64,000 nucleotides of DNA from Vigna angularis (GCF_016808095.1 NC_068971.1:20076501-20140500), one strand, 5' to 3'; positions 35,949-48,669 are shown, counted from the first letter of the stretch. Numbers and translations are program-made. Notes: a model not told the origin generated them from the sequence alone.

Positions 35949-36892
35949 AAAAATTATTAAGACCTCGACAAGTGTACCGAATCGTATCAAGTAATATAAA
36001 ATGGTAAGACAAAGTATCGTTTCCCAAGGGACTCTCGACACTAAATAATTGTGTAATTACTTAACTAATTAAGACGGAAAAAATATTTTGTTGGTTTTCA
36101 AATGCAAATGCAACAAAAGTAAATATGAATGCAAATTGATCAATTGAGGCTAAACACTATAATGAATAGATGAAGTTGATAATATGAGATGATAATGTTG
36201 TTCGGGTGTAGATTTCACCTCATCACTCTCATGCATATAAGAATTCTTCTTCTTTATTAAATGTCAATGTCACTTTCTAAATTACTTAGAACCCGATGTC
36301 TTGGCGAAAGAAGCCTATCCTCAATTATTAGACCCAATGTCTTGCATCCCTAATAATTAATTCTGCATTACGAACGGAAGCTTAAGACAACCAAGCTTTC
36401 TATCCCTATGTCTAGGCAATAGTTCCCTTGGGAGAAATTCTCTAGATCATGAATTGTAAGATATTTATCGATACTCAGACAAATCAAATATCATGCCGTG
36501 AATGAGATAAACATAACAAGCATTGAGCAAAGAAGAATAACCCTAACAATTAATGAAAGAAGCATATATAAATCAGAATCAATTCAAATACATGAGAGTT
36601 TAGAGGTTACATCTTCCCCAACAACAAATGAATTTAGTTCTCCATTATCATGGAGAAAATAGATGAACAATGGAATGAAAGAGAGAGAAAAACCCTAGAA
36701 ATTGAAGAGGAGAGCTCCCACATCCCCAAATATGCCTCAGAGAGGCGAAAACTGTGTTTCTGTGCTCAAGCCATCAAGAGATACCATCCCTAAGACGTGT
36801 TAATCCTTAAATAGATAAAAAATAAAGTCCAAGCCCATAATGTTGGCGCTCAACGCCCCTACTTAGGGCAATCGGGCGCTGGTGCGGGAGTA

Positions 36893-38177
36893 TGATAACA
36901 GTTGAAAAACTGTTATTTTCATGCTTAAATTTGATACTAAAAGCAACATTTAACACTTAGAAACTAGCTTGAAATCATGCTTTTGGTTATATTTTTAGAA
37001 ATAAGAGAGCTGGACAGGTTTATGCTTGATTTCAGTGTTTTATGCAGGTTTTAAGGTGAATTTTGTGAAAGAAGTGAAGAAGGATAGGAATGGAATCAGA
37101 AAAGACATTAAAAAGTGCAAAAGAAGAAGCCGCAACCACCGCTCAGCGGCAGTTTACCGCTCAGCGGCACTCAGAAACCCACGTTGGCTCCGCTGAGGGG
37201 TGAAAAGGCCGCTGAGGGGAAGAAACGAACTCGCGCACTTACCGCTGAGCGGTACTATTTTGGGCTTGGGCCTAATTTTCTGTAATTTTACGAATAGTAT
37301 ATAAGCTTTAGGGTTTCCTAGGGTTTGTATCTTTGGCTGGGGCGAAACAAACACTCTCTTTTCCACCCCTTTGAAGGAAGATTTTGGATGCTCAGGCTAC
37401 CTCTCTACCTTTCTAGGGATTTATCTTTCATTCTTTCATCATTGTTCATCTAGATTCACCATGAATATGGTGAACTAAACCTTGTATTGTTGTTGGGGGA
37501 TCAATGTAATCTTGTGAAACTCTCATATATGGAATTTGTGTTTAAAAATCTTATTTGAGATACATGCTTTCTTTCATTAATTGTTAGGGTTTTTCCTCTT
37601 TGCTCAAAGCATGCATTGTTTAACTCATTCATTGTCATGATCATTGATTTTGTCGATATGGAAACGTACGGGGAAGTCTAGATCCGGGGAATTTCTCCCA
37701 ATAGCATATTGGTTGCCTTTAAGCTCCTGCACTTCCGAACTAATTACTAGGAATGCTAGGAATTGTATGAACTCGTAATTAAGGATAGGCCTTCTTGACA
37801 AGGTAATTTAGAGAGTGGCATTAACATTGATGAAAAGATTGATGAATTCCTAAAGTATATGAGAGTGGATAAGATAAAATTGATAACCCCAACAACATAC
37901 TCATCCATATAATTCATACCGTGTTTGTTTTACTCTTTTTGCCATTGATCACATTCATACATACATTTTTAATTACTGTCTTTTCCATTAAAAACCTACA
38001 ATCAATCGTTCACAAGTCTTAAATAATCAACAAATCAAATAACTAACTAGGCCGTGAGTCCTTTGGGAGAACGATACTTGGTCTTACCGAGTTTATTACT
38101 TGATACGATTCGGTCACACTTGTCGATTGTTAAACAAGTTTGTGGCGCCGTTTTCGGTGTTCATAAATTTGTCATCA
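36893..38177 (+). mobile_element. Element A 5' LTR
   Basis: Starts TGATAACAGTTGAAAAACTG, ends TTTGTCATCA. The promoter region has CCGCTCAGCGG at 37139-37149 and 37157-37167 and its reverse complement at 37242-37252, followed by TATATAAG at 37298-37305. Confidence 0.93.
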
Positions 38178-38183
38178 AGTTTT

Positions 38184-38201
38184 TGGCGCCGTTGCCGGGG
38201 A
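38184..38201 (+). promoter_or_regulatory. Element A primer binding site
   Basis: TGGCGCCGTTGCCGGGGA, six bases after the LTR. This is the primer site known for Athila/Calypso-type elements, complementary to the 3' end of an Asp tRNA. Confidence 0.85.
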
Positions 38202-38421
38202 CTCGTGGTTTAACTAGTTTATTTGTTTGATTATTGATTATCTTTGACTTGAATTTTAAATTTTGAAATTTGAATTTCTTTTTTTATTTTTCTGTTTTTA
38301 TTTTATTTTATTTTCTGTTTTTATTTTTCTGTTTTTATTTTATCTTCTTATCTTTGATCTTATATCTTCTTTTATATCTTTTTGTGCTAACCAATTCTTT
38401 TAGGGATTTGTTTTCTTGTGT

Positions 38422-40081
38422 ATGCAGGAAGCAATCCGAACTAGGAGCAAGAAAACTGCAGAACCTCTTCTTGAAGGTTTAGACGAGAGTAGACGGAGGA
38501 GAAGAATCCGTACATCTAGAGAACTCTTTCCTTCTCTGGAAACTCTGTTACAACCATCACCACAAAGTTCTGACCATAGCATTGAGGAGATGGAGAACAA
38601 TAATAATAGACGAACTCTTGCTGACTATACTAATGTAGCTGGACCTCAGCATTTCAACAGCATAGCAAGACCAAGAGTCAATGCGGCTAATATGGAGGTG
38701 AAACCAGCATTAATCCAATTGGTTAAGAGTAACCAGTTTAATGGGTTGTCTCACGAAAGCCCATATGAGCACCTCACTACATTTAACGAGATTTGCAACA
38801 CAGTCAAGATAAATGGGGTGCAACGCTAAGATTTGGTTGAACTCTTTTTCAGAAGGAAGCTTTACAGAGTGGGAAGAGGTGGTAACAAAGTTCCTAAACA
38901 AATACTTTCCACAATCAAAAGTAAATAAAGGAAAGCAATAGATTACATCTTTCAGGCAAGGTATGGAGGAATCACTAGGACATGCATGGGACAAATATAA
39001 AAGCTTACTGAGAAAAACTCCCACACATGGTTTTGACGAAGGGGAAGTAGTCTTGGCTTTCCTTGCAGGTCTTGGTTCCCAAACCAAGATGATGCTTGAC
39101 ACCACAGCTGGAGGAAACATCAAATGGAAAACTCCAGAGGAAGCTACAGAAATCATTGATAATATGGCTACTAGTGATAATGATCTGAATAATGAAAGAG
39201 GCGCTCCTAGTAAAAAAAAAGGAGTTCTACAGCTGCAAACCCATGACGCCTTGCTAGCACAAAATAAGATACTAACTCAACAACTTGAAGCTCTTACGAA
39301 AACACTTGCACAGTTGCCGAAAGAGTTACAGAATGTTGCACAGGTTCAATCACAGTTGTGTGAATTGTGTGGAGGTGACCATATAAATGGTCAGTGTGCC
39401 TTTCCAGCAGAAGCTTTGGAAGATGTAAACTTCATGGCTAATCAGTTTCCGTACCGTCAGGGGAACTTCAATCAAGGGTGGAAACCACACCCAAGAATTG
39501 GTCAAGGACAGAGTGGGCAGGCTGGACAAACTGGACAATTCAACAAGCAACAACAACAACCAACTTTATGGCAACAGATTTCTGCACTTAATGAAAGATC
39601 CATAAGGATGGAAGAAACTCTTAATCAATTTATACAGAAAACTGAATCTTCTCAAAAGAGTACTGATGCTGCTATTAAGAATTTGGAGATTCAAATGGGT
39701 CAGATTACCAAGCAAGTGGAAGAAAGGCCTAATAGAAATTTTGGGGCTAATACTGAGGTTAACCCCAGGGAAGAATGTAGAGTGGTGGAGAGTACAACTG
39801 ATGAAATATTTGAGTTAGATAAAGAGAAGGAGAAAGGAGAGGAAGAAAAAGAAAAGAGAGAAAAGAGAGAAAAAGAAAAAGAAGAGAGAAAAGAGAAGAG
39901 AGAGAGAAAAGAGATAAAGAGTAATGATATGTTTCCTTTTCCAATAAATCATGAGAAACAATTTGATTTTACAGAGTTATTCAGCATGGTGGACAATGAT
40001 GCACCTTGGAAGGAGATACTACAACAAATTGCAGTTTATACTAAACCTGAGGAAGAAATCTCTACAAAAAAAAAGACGTAG
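38422..40081 (+). pseudogene. Element A gag, frameshifted
   Basis: The frame opens at ATG 38422 (MQEAIRTRSKKTAEPLLEGL) and has the gypsy capsid region (VKPALIQLVKSNQFNGLSHE, then SPYEHLTTFNEI). At about 38820 a deletion of some 45 bp relative to element C shifts the frame. After a stop at 38939-38941 the frame continues from about 38963 (GHAWDKYKSLLRKTP) to a zinc knuckle CELCGGDHINGQC (C-x2-C-x3-H-x4-C), a Gln-rich stretch, a coiled coil and a Lys/Glu-rich tail. A run of nine A near 40070 shifts the frame again before the protease. Gag is not made intact from this copy. Confidence 0.85.
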
Positions 40082-40135
40082 AGATGAAGATACAAAGAAG
40101 TATATAACTGTCAAAAAGGAGTCATTCCCTCCAAA

Positions 40136-40880
40136 AGTCGAGGATCCATGAGGATTTTCCATTCCATGCACAATAGGGAAGAAAAGAGTCAGAAAAGCTT
40201 TACTTGATTTAGGATCAAGTGTCAACTTGATACCTTATTCTTTACTTGAACAGATTGGTGATGTGGATGTGAAACCTATAAAGGTTAACTTAGTAATGGC
40301 AGATGGATCTTCGAAGACACCTTATGGAGTAGCAGAGGACATTATAGTTTGTGTAGGCAAACTACAGTTCTTGGCAGACTTTGTGGTGATGGAGATGGAG
40401 ACCGAAAAGATACCCATCATTCTCGGAAGACCGTTTATGAAAACGGCCAAAGCTATCATTGATGTGAACGAAGGTATAATTGCATTCCAAGGCCGAGAAG
40501 AAAGGGTTGTTGTAGATGTTTTCAAAGAGGAGAGACAGATGCAGGAGGAAGAAGCTAATCATAAAGCGGCATTTCAAGATGTACTCATGACTAGTCCCAA
40601 AGATGAAAAGCTCAAAGTTAAAGGTAAACACTGTTTGTTGTTTCAGGTACATGAAAAAGAGAAGATTGGCAGAGGAATAAAAGTTCATGATGATGGGATG
40701 AAAGAACAACTCAAACTTGGTACACATGTGAGATTCAAAAACAAGTTGTGGGTTGCGAATGGCTATAAAGAAAAGGGGATGATAGAGATAGAGTCTCCAT
40801 ATTCTAGAAGAGTTAAAACAGTACACCGGAAGCAGTTGAGGAGTTGGTGGGGTACGAATATTAATCTTGAAGATGGTTGA
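40136..40880 (+). pseudogene. Element A retropepsin-like protease, start damaged
   Basis: The protease active-site segment is LLDLGSSVNLIPYS (DLGS at 40206-40217; plant gypsy proteases of this type have DLG in place of DTG). The second conserved part is IILGRPFMKTA, then IDVNEGIIAF. A TGA occurs in front (about 40148), where element C reads Gly. The 217-codon frame from 40227 to 40880 is open, ending in a basic tail (SPYSRRVKTVHRKQL). It would normally be cleaved from a gag-pro polyprotein. No reverse transcriptase follows. Confidence 0.82.
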
Positions 40881-41360
40881 TCTTTGAGCTTTATTGGGTC
40901 AAGCTAGTGACGTTAAAAGAGCGCTTGCTGGGAGGCAACCCAGTGATTTAAGAACTTTTAATTTTTGATTTGGTGATGTAATTTTGAACTTTTTGGGTAT
41001 TTTTGTTTTAGTTATAAGTTTGTTACAGGGTTTACATCTACTGATGGATGTTAGGCGGAAGAGTATCCACTGAAGGATACTATGTTTGTATACACCTACT
41101 GATGGGTGTTGGTAAGAAAAATTTGCATCTACTGAAGGGTGCTGGAGGATTTTGGGTCAGGCTCGTGACGTTAAACAAGTGCTACCTGGGAGGCAACCCA
41201 GTTGATTGATATTTCTGTATAATTTTTGTTTTGATCCTGCTTTAGTTGCATAATAGGGTTGTGCATGAGTGATCTGAGAATTTTATTGCAGGGAGCCAGT
41301 GAGGGGTATGTTTAGGACGCATCTAGGTCAAGCTAAGAAGGAGAGCACTTCCCGTAAGTG

Positions 41361-41455
41361 CCGCTGAGCGGCAAACTACCGCTGAGCGGTAGTGTCGCAG
41401 AAGGGGCTTAGGTTGCCCCTCAGCGGAACCCGAGCCCATTAGGGGTATTTTTATA
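41361..41455 (+). promoter_or_regulatory. Internal promoter-like module of element A
   Basis: Two CCGCTGAGCGG palindromes (41361-41371, 41379-41389), then CCCCTCAGCGG (about 41416-41426), and TATTTTTATA (41446-41455). It resembles the LTR promoter in content and order but lies inside the element, upstream of where other family members carry their third ORF (deleted here). Promoter function is inference. Confidence 0.5.
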
Positions 41456-42820
41456 CCCTAAGCTGTGCCTTGGCCTCTCTTTTAGATTCTTCTCAGCACA
41501 CACACTCCTGCATACTTTTCCAAAGTTTTTTACAACTTTTCCCTCACCCCTTTGAGAAAATTTCTTTTCCACTCACTTTATTACTTGTTGTTCATCTAAG
41601 TTTGGGGTTGGGAGAGAGCATCATTGATGGGGCTGAGTTTTTCCAAGCACTAAAGTAGGATTTGTCTTATTTATTTGTTACTAGAGTAGGGTTTGATGTA
41701 CTCAATTGGAAACTTTATCTGTTATAATGGTTTGCTGATAATTGTGATTGTTTGATAAGTAATGCTTGAATGATGCTTTGATATAGATTGATGGTGAGAT
41801 GTGCACATTACATGCTTATACAAGTGGTTCACAAGCTTTGTGAACAAATGCAAGTTATTATGATTGTGATTGTGATAATTGAGCAGGATGTGTATGTCAA
41901 ATGTGAATGAGCTTATATGTGAGGTTTTGAGCTCCAGAGTTTTTGTGATTGAGTGCTATTACTTTGGAAGCATGAATAACTTTGCCCAGGTTTGCTATGA
42001 TTGAATTACTTGCTTGTTTGCATTATATGATCAAGGCCGTTTGTTGGTAACCCTTATATTAGCCAAATTGCATGAAATAAGCCACAAAAGAGAACACTAT
42101 GTGTTCTATCATTTGAACCCTTAGTCTTGAACATAAATTTAAAACCCTTGAAAGCTTTACCTTGAGTTAAGTAGAAAATATTTTGTGGTATTGATAAATG
42201 TTCAAGTTTGGGGTTGTTGGAAAATAGAAAGGGAAATTGAAAGCATTGAGCTAAGAGCTAAGAATTAAATATGAAAAGAAAAGAAAAGAAAAAGCAAAGC
42301 TCAATGAAAAGAAAAGTTGGGAAAAGTAAGAATGATTGTATTTATATGATTCTCTTAACTCAAGGGTTTTGTGATCTAGAAAAACCAATTTTCTTGTTAG
42401 CCCAGCCACATTATAAGCCATTGAAAGTCCTTGTGATGGTGCATGCTTGTGAATTTATTTGATTGTGGTTAAATGAAAGGAAAAGTTAATTCATGTGACA
42501 CTGTGATAGTAGAGTGAATGAGTGATTACCTCTATACACTTGTGTTTGAGAGAAACACTTTACCTAGTGAGGAAATATTCCATGAGCACATGAACATCCA
42601 TGCTTAGTTGATTGATCATTCATGAAAAATAGCATTTGCTGGATATTAAGTGATTTTGTGAACACCCAAAGCATGTGCACATCTTGATTGAAATCTTTGT
42701 CATGAGGTTAATTGAAGTTTTTACTTATCTTGAAAATAGGATTTTTGAATGAGTGAACCATTGTACAGATTGGTAGAAGATTGAGTTACATTTTGTCTGC
42801 TTGAGGACAAGCAAAGTTCT

Positions 42821-42833
42821 AAGTTTGGGGTTG
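42821..42833 (+). promoter_or_regulatory. Element A polypurine tract
   Basis: AAGTTTGGGGTTG directly precedes the 3' LTR; the same text precedes the LTRs of elements C and D, and its complement follows E's. It is not a pure purine run, but its constant position supports a plus-strand priming role. Confidence 0.6.
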
Positions 42834-44118
42834 TGATAACAGTTGAAAAACTGTTATTTTCATGCTTAAATTTGATACTAAAAGCAACCTTTAACACTTA
42901 GAAACTAGCTTGAAATCATGCTTTTGGTTATATTTTTAGAAATAAGAGAGCTGGACAGGTTTATACTTGATTTCAGTGTTTTATGCAGGTTTTAAGGTGA
43001 ATTTGGTGAAAGAAGTGAAGAAGGATAGGAATGGAATCAGAAAAGACATTAAAAAGTGCAAAAGGAGAAGCCGCAACCACCGCTCAGCGGCAGTTTACCG
43101 CTCAGCGGCACTCAGAAACCCACGTTGGCTCCGTTGAGGGGTGAAAAGGCTGCTGAGGGGAAGAAACAAACTCGCGCACTTACCGCTGAGCGGTACTATT
43201 TTGGGCTTGGGCCTAATTTTCTGTAATTTTACGAATAGTATATAAGCTTTAGGGTTTCCTAGGGTTTGTATCTTTGGCTGGGGCGAAGCAAACACTCTCT
43301 TTTCCACCCCTTTGAAGGAAGATTTTGGATGCTCAGGCTACCTCTCTACCTTTCTAGGGTTTTATCTTTCATTCTTTCATCATTGTTCATCTAGATTCAC
43401 CATGAATATGGTGAACTAAACCTTGTATTGTTGTTGGGGGATCAATGTAATCTTGTGAAACTCTCATATATGGAATTTGTGTTTAAAAATCTTATTTGAG
43501 ATACATGCTTTCTTTCATTAATTGTTAGGGTTTTTCCTCTTTGCTCAAAGCATGCATTGTTTAACTCATTCATTGGCATGATCATTGATTTTGTCGATAT
43601 GGGAACATACGGGGAAGTCTAGATCCGGGGAATTTCTCCTAATAGCATATTGGTTGCCTTTAAGCTCCTGCACTTTAGAACTAATTACTAGGAATGCTAG
43701 GAATTGTATGAACTCGTAATTAAGGATAGGCCTTCTTGACAAGGTAATTTAGAGAGTGGCATTAACATTGATGAAAAGATTGATGAATTCCTAAAGTATA
43801 TGAGAGTGGATAAGATAAAATTGATAACCCCAACAACATACTCATCCATATAATTCATACCGTGTTTGTTTTACTCTTTTTGCCATTGATCACATTCATA
43901 CATACATTTTTAATTACTGTCTTTTCCATTAAAAACCTACAATCAATCGTTCACAAGTCTTAAATAATCAACAAATCAAATAACTAACTAGGCCGTGAGT
44001 CCTTTGGGAGAACGATACTTGGTCTTACCGAGTTTATTACTTGATATGATTCGGTCACACTTGCCGATTGTTAAACAAGTTTGTGGCGCCGTTTTCGTTG
44101 TTCATAAATTTTTCATCA
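42834..44118 (+). mobile_element. Element A 3' LTR
   Basis: 1285 bp, colinear with the 5' LTR, ending TTTTTCATCA. The TATATAAG box and CCGCTCAGCGG palindromes are conserved. Confidence 0.93.
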
Positions 44119-44486
44119 GAGTACTAGAGCTCAAGGCCCCTCAGAGGGCGCCCAAGCAGTGTGCGATACATGAAACTGGCGCTCAGGGCCCCTGATTGGC
44201 GCTTAGGGCCCTTGAGGGGGCCCTTAGCTTCAGCTTGACTTTTCTACACTGCGTCTTTTTCTCTTTTTCTGCATTCCACCTCCTTGGTACTTTAACTCCT
44301 CTTTCAAATCATTGCAATAACCTACAAATTCAAGGGAATTTAGTGATAAAATCATTAAGTATACCCTTTACTCACTTATTCACAAAACTAAACTAAAAAC
44401 ATGAGTTCAAGCAAGCTTCTAAGTAAAAAAGGGTTGATTTAGTATCAACATTGCATCACAGATAACGATAAATTCAACCGTTATCA

Positions 44487-45108
44487 CACCGCCTAGGCGT
44501 CCTCTAAGGGGCCCTGAGCGCCAGTACTCCCGCATCAGCGCTCGGTTGCCTAAGTAGGGGCGCTGAGTGCTAGCATTATGGGCTTGGAGTTTATTTTTGA
44601 CCTATTTAAGGATTAAAACCTCCTAGGGATTGTATCTCTTGATGGCTTGAGCATAGAAACACACTTTTTGCCCCTTGGAGGCAGATTTGGGGATGTAGGA
44701 GCTTTCCTCTTCAGTTTCTACGGTTTTTCTATCTCTTTCATTTCATTTTTCATCTAGTTTCTTCATGATAATGGAGAACTAAATTCATTTGTTTTTGGGG
44801 AAGATGTAACCTCTAAACTCTCATGTATTTGAATTAATTCTGATTTATATATGCTTCTTTCATTAATTTTTAGGGTTTTTCTTCTTTGCTCAATGCTTGT
44901 TATGTTTAACTTATTCATGGCATGATATTTTATTTGTCTGAGTATCGACGGATATCTTACAAGTCATGATCTGGAGAATTTCTCCCAAGGGAACTATTGC
45001 CTAAACATAAGGATAGAACGCTTGGTTGTCTTAAGCTTCCATCGTAATGCGGAATTAATTGTTAGGGATGCAAGACATTGTGGTCTAGTAATTGAGGATA
45101 GGCTTCTA
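44487..45108 (+). mobile_element. Gypsy LTR fragment, head-to-head with element E
   Basis: A plus-oriented LTR piece of the family with GCGCTGAG-type repeats (GGGCCCTGAGCGCC near 44510). It starts abruptly at the end of element E and ends near GAGGATAGGCTTCT. It is cut on both sides and contains no coding sequence. Confidence 0.7.
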
Positions 45109-46319
45109 TTGAAATTGTTGATAGGGGGAGAACTGGTTTAGCTGAACCCACAATCTTAGTAATATCTGATTTTTTCTTGATGACAACGCATAATTAATAA
45201 CACATGTGAATTATGTGTTACATGTTCTATGCTTACATGTTATATTCGTATATGAGAACATGATTGTGTTGTTGCTGTGTTGTTCATTGTATTTCACTGT
45301 GATATATATTTGATTTTATAGATGAATGCATGACACATGTTTTTGGATGAGAAAAACCACAAGCACTAATGTTGAATTTTAATTGTGTGGCAAAACAATA
45401 GTTTTAAGTCGATTACATTATAGGTTGAATCGATTAAAACTCGTGTCTTTGCACAAACCTTTTGCAAAGTGTGTTGTAAGATTTTTCAAAGAGAAAGTTT
45501 TTCAAAACTATGATTTACACTTTTACATAGTCGATTATATGCGTGTTGCATTCGACTAAGTTTGTTACTGTGTTGAAATCTGTTAATGCTTGATATAACT
45601 ATCACAATGGCTATATTTTTAAATGTGTTGACCAAGCATTAAATGCTATTCGACTGCATTAATCGTGAATTCAATTAATTGCTTTGACTGCTACTAACTG
45701 CTATAACAAAATTGTTATATTCGACTGCATTAGTAACTTAGTCGATTAAAATGCGTCAGAGATGTGTTATACTATAAATTGACACGAATTTGATTTCTAT
45801 GAGAACTTTTGTGATTCTGACATTTTCATATTCTTTTGCAGAATGTTTGATTCTTACAGAAAGAGGAAAAGCTCCAAGAAAACAAGATTGACCGGGGTGA
45901 TCAACTGCTTGTAATTTCTTAATGATCGGAATTATGTACTGCATATATTTTGATTAGAGGGTTAGAGAGGTGTTTTATATTTGACGTGAGGTCCCTATAA
46001 AAACCTTGTTGTAAAAACCTTGATCATTATAGTGCATTGGCTTCGAGTGGTTGGAAGGACACTAGATGTAGGCTTGGCCGAACTAGTATAAAAACACAGC
46101 GTTTGATCTTTCTTATCCCTACTCTTTTACATTCAATCGATTATACTTTATACTCATTCGATTAAATTTCCACTGCATTGAAAATCTTTTAACTTGCGTT
46201 TCAAGAAAAGTATAAAGGCATCTCTGTTGGTGAAAAAGATTTTGAAAGTTTTAAATTTTATACTTCACCAATTCACCCCCCTCTTGGTGTGAGAAATTGA
46301 GTCATTCTATTTTAACAAT

Positions 46320-46331
46320 TGGTATCAAAGC
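46320..46331 (+). promoter_or_regulatory. Element B primer binding site
   Basis: TGGTATCAAAGC, one change from the Met-tRNA primer site TGGTATCAGAGC, two bases after the LTR terminal CA. Confidence 0.85.
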
Positions 46332-46398
46332 TGGTTTTCATAAAATATTTGTAAAACTAGTCGATTACTATTTTCGTTAAATCGACTGATCTTAGAAA

Positions 46399-48140
46399 AT
46401 GACTTTCAATTCTCAAACCTTTTGTGAAGGTGCTTCGACAAATAGAGCACCACTATTTGCTGGAAAAATTATGCTTTTTGGAAAATAATGATGCAAATCT
46501 TTCTTGAATCGGTGGATAAAGGAGTTTGGGATGCAACTCTAAATGGTCCATATGAGCCCATTCATGTTTTAAATGGAAAAGTTGTTTTGAAATTTTTTTC
46601 AGAGTGGACTCAAGATGAGAACCGAAGAGCTCAATATGATGTTAAGGCTAGAAGTGTGATTGCATCACAACTAACCATGGATGAATTTTTCAGGATTTCC
46701 CAGTGTAAAACTGCTAAGGAAATGTGGGAGGTTCTTGAAGTCACACACGAAGGAACGAATGAAGTGTAAAGGGCCATAAAGAATTCTCTCATACAAGAGT
46801 ATGAGCTGTTAAGAATGAAAGCGGGAGAGACTATCTATGAAGTATAGAAGTGATTCACACACATAGTCAATCACCTCATGGCTCTCGGGAAAGTGTTTGA
46901 TAAAGAAGAAATCAACATAAAGATCCTAAAAAGCCTCAACAGAAGCTAGCAGCCGAAAGTCACTACAATATCTAAATCAAGAGACTTGACCAACATGAAC
47001 ATGACCACCTTATTTGGAAAACTCAGAGAACATTAATTGGAGCTTTGAAGGCTAAAGGAGGAAGAAGAAATTGAAGAAAAGAAATTAATTGCTCTAAAGG
47101 CCATAAGCAAGAAAGCTACAAAGAATCTTGAACCTGAAGCTGAATCAGATGTAGAAGTACCAGAAAAGGAAATCAGGAATATGATGGTGAGAAAATTTAA
47201 CAGATTCATGACGAATAAAAATTCTGCAACTAACAATGCAGGCTTTTCAAGAGGAGGAAAGAAGACCTCAAGAAGCAAGGCTGTACAATGTTATGAATGT
47301 GGAAAGGATGATCATATCAAGCCTGACTGCCAGACTTAAAGAACAAGTAACCAAGTATCCTTAGGACAAGAACATGAAGCAATGGAAAACATATATTTTC
47401 TGGGAAAACAGTGATGAAGACTCTTCAAGTGATGATGATTGTAGCGTTGAAAAGGAGTCAAATTTATGTTTCATGGCAAGCTCTGCACACTTTGATGATG
47501 ACAGTGATCGTGAATTTGAGAGTGAACCAATAGAGGTCAAGTACTTCATGTTGTTGGATGCATTTCAGGAGATACATGCAGAAACCATGCGACTCCAGTA
47601 TAAGGTGAATCGATTATCCTTTGAGAGAAGAGACTATGAATACATAATTGATAATCTAGTAGAGGATAATGAAAAGCTTGAAAAAGATCTTGAAAATGCT
47701 TTGAAATCTGCAAAGACAGTTACAACCGAAATACAAATTGTTGAGAAAGAATGTGATAACTGTCCAGTACACCTTGAGAAAATTGATTACTTAACCAACA
47801 CGTTAGGTAAATTTACACAAGGCAAAGAAAATCTTGATGTTGTGTTAAGATCATCTGGAAGAGCTATCTACAAACAAGGTATTGGTTAAAGGCTAAAAGT
47901 AATAGGATAAACTCAAAGAAATTTGTTGATCTAAGTAAACCTACTACTATTGCATGCTTTTACTGCAACACACTTGGTCATAATGTTAGAAATTTCTATT
48001 TTAGAAATGTTGGAGTTCCAAAAGGAAAATACAAATGGGTTTCCAAGGAACAGCCTCCTGCTACTAACAAGACAGGACCCAAGTTCAAATGGGTACCTGC
48101 GTCAAAACCTTTTAATTGTTTTGCAGGAAAGGAGCAGTAG
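46399..48140 (+). pseudogene. Element B gag pseudogene
   Basis: Homologous to the intact Sirevirus gag at 21460-22995. It starts MTFNSQTFCEGAST, shifts frame near 46480, then reads SVDKGVWDATLNGPYEP, AQYDVKARSVIASQ and KTAKEMWEVLEVTHEG. A stop at about 46767 and several later stops follow. A zinc knuckle CYECGKDDHIKPDC survives (about 47290). A second open part (47374-47889) has the acidic stretch and coiled coil. The final motif CFYCNTLGHNVRNF has lost its last Cys. At least five disruptions make it dead. Confidence 0.85.
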
Positions 48141-48669
48141 CTGCTGAAGCAGTATTCAACTCAAGGATGAACTACCATGATGAAGTAAAAAATTCTTGAG
48201 ATTCTGAAAGTGGTAACTGCTGTACTTTCATTGCATCATGCATAATAATTGTTTGAATGATTGATTGTCAAATGCATGTGTGTTCTATGTCTGATTGTTT
48301 GATTATTTCTGTAAAACTCTGGTTACGTGTTTTTTAACCGATTTTATTATGTGTTGAGTCAAATATGTTCTGTGTATGTGATTCTTTGTTTCTGAAATCA
48401 CTCTATTAAAACATGAAGTCGACTTTATTTTTAAAGGAACCGATTTATAATCTCTGTTTTGTGTGTTTTGTATTTTGAAAATTTTAACATTTGGTTAAAT
48501 CGATAAAGTTAGAATTTTGGAGCGAAAATGAATTCTTAATGTTCCCTCCAAATTTAATTTTGTTTAGATTTAAACCCTAAAACACAGAAGCGTGTCATTT
48601 ACCTTCTCAACAAACATTTGAATCCTCCCTTTCTGATATTCTGTGATCAATATCTTTCTCTTATTACAA

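Larger units (their letters stand above)
36893..44118 (+). mobile_element. Complete gag-protease gypsy element A with GAGTA duplications
   Basis: A 7226-bp element bounded by GAGTA (36888-36892 and 44119-44123). Order: 5' LTR 36893-38177, primer site 38184-38201, gag 38422-40081, protease to 40880, hairpin repeats, an internal promoter-like module (about 41361-41455), non-coding DNA, polypurine tract 42821-42833, 3' LTR 42834-44118. Both LTRs are exactly 1285 bp. By eye I count about 19 substitutions between them (about 1.5%) and no gaps, so insertion is recent. No reverse transcriptase, RNase H, integrase or third ORF is present. The Athila/Calypso-like placement rests on the primer site and gag. 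Confidence 0.93.
33092..44486 (-). mobile_element. Gypsy element E (deleted, minus strand), split by element A
   Basis: Read on the minus strand: 5' LTR 44486-44124 continued at 36892-35957, primer site 35948-35931, internal remnant 35930-33762, and a 3' LTR from 33761 truncated at 33092. Element A (36893-44118) is inserted inside the 5' LTR with GAGTA duplications. Joining across that insertion, the LTR pattern (GTGCGGGAGTACTAG) matches the 3' LTR text at 33378-33392. Gag and most of protease are deleted. Confidence 0.8.

Noticed and set aside
37154..37366. 70-codon minus-strand frame repeated at 43095-43307 and 51875-52087
   Set aside because: It recurs because it lies inside LTR copies of the same family; no domain and no start context.
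39759..39944. Minus-strand Ser/Leu-rich frame
   Set aside because: Antisense of the Lys/Glu-rich gag tail.
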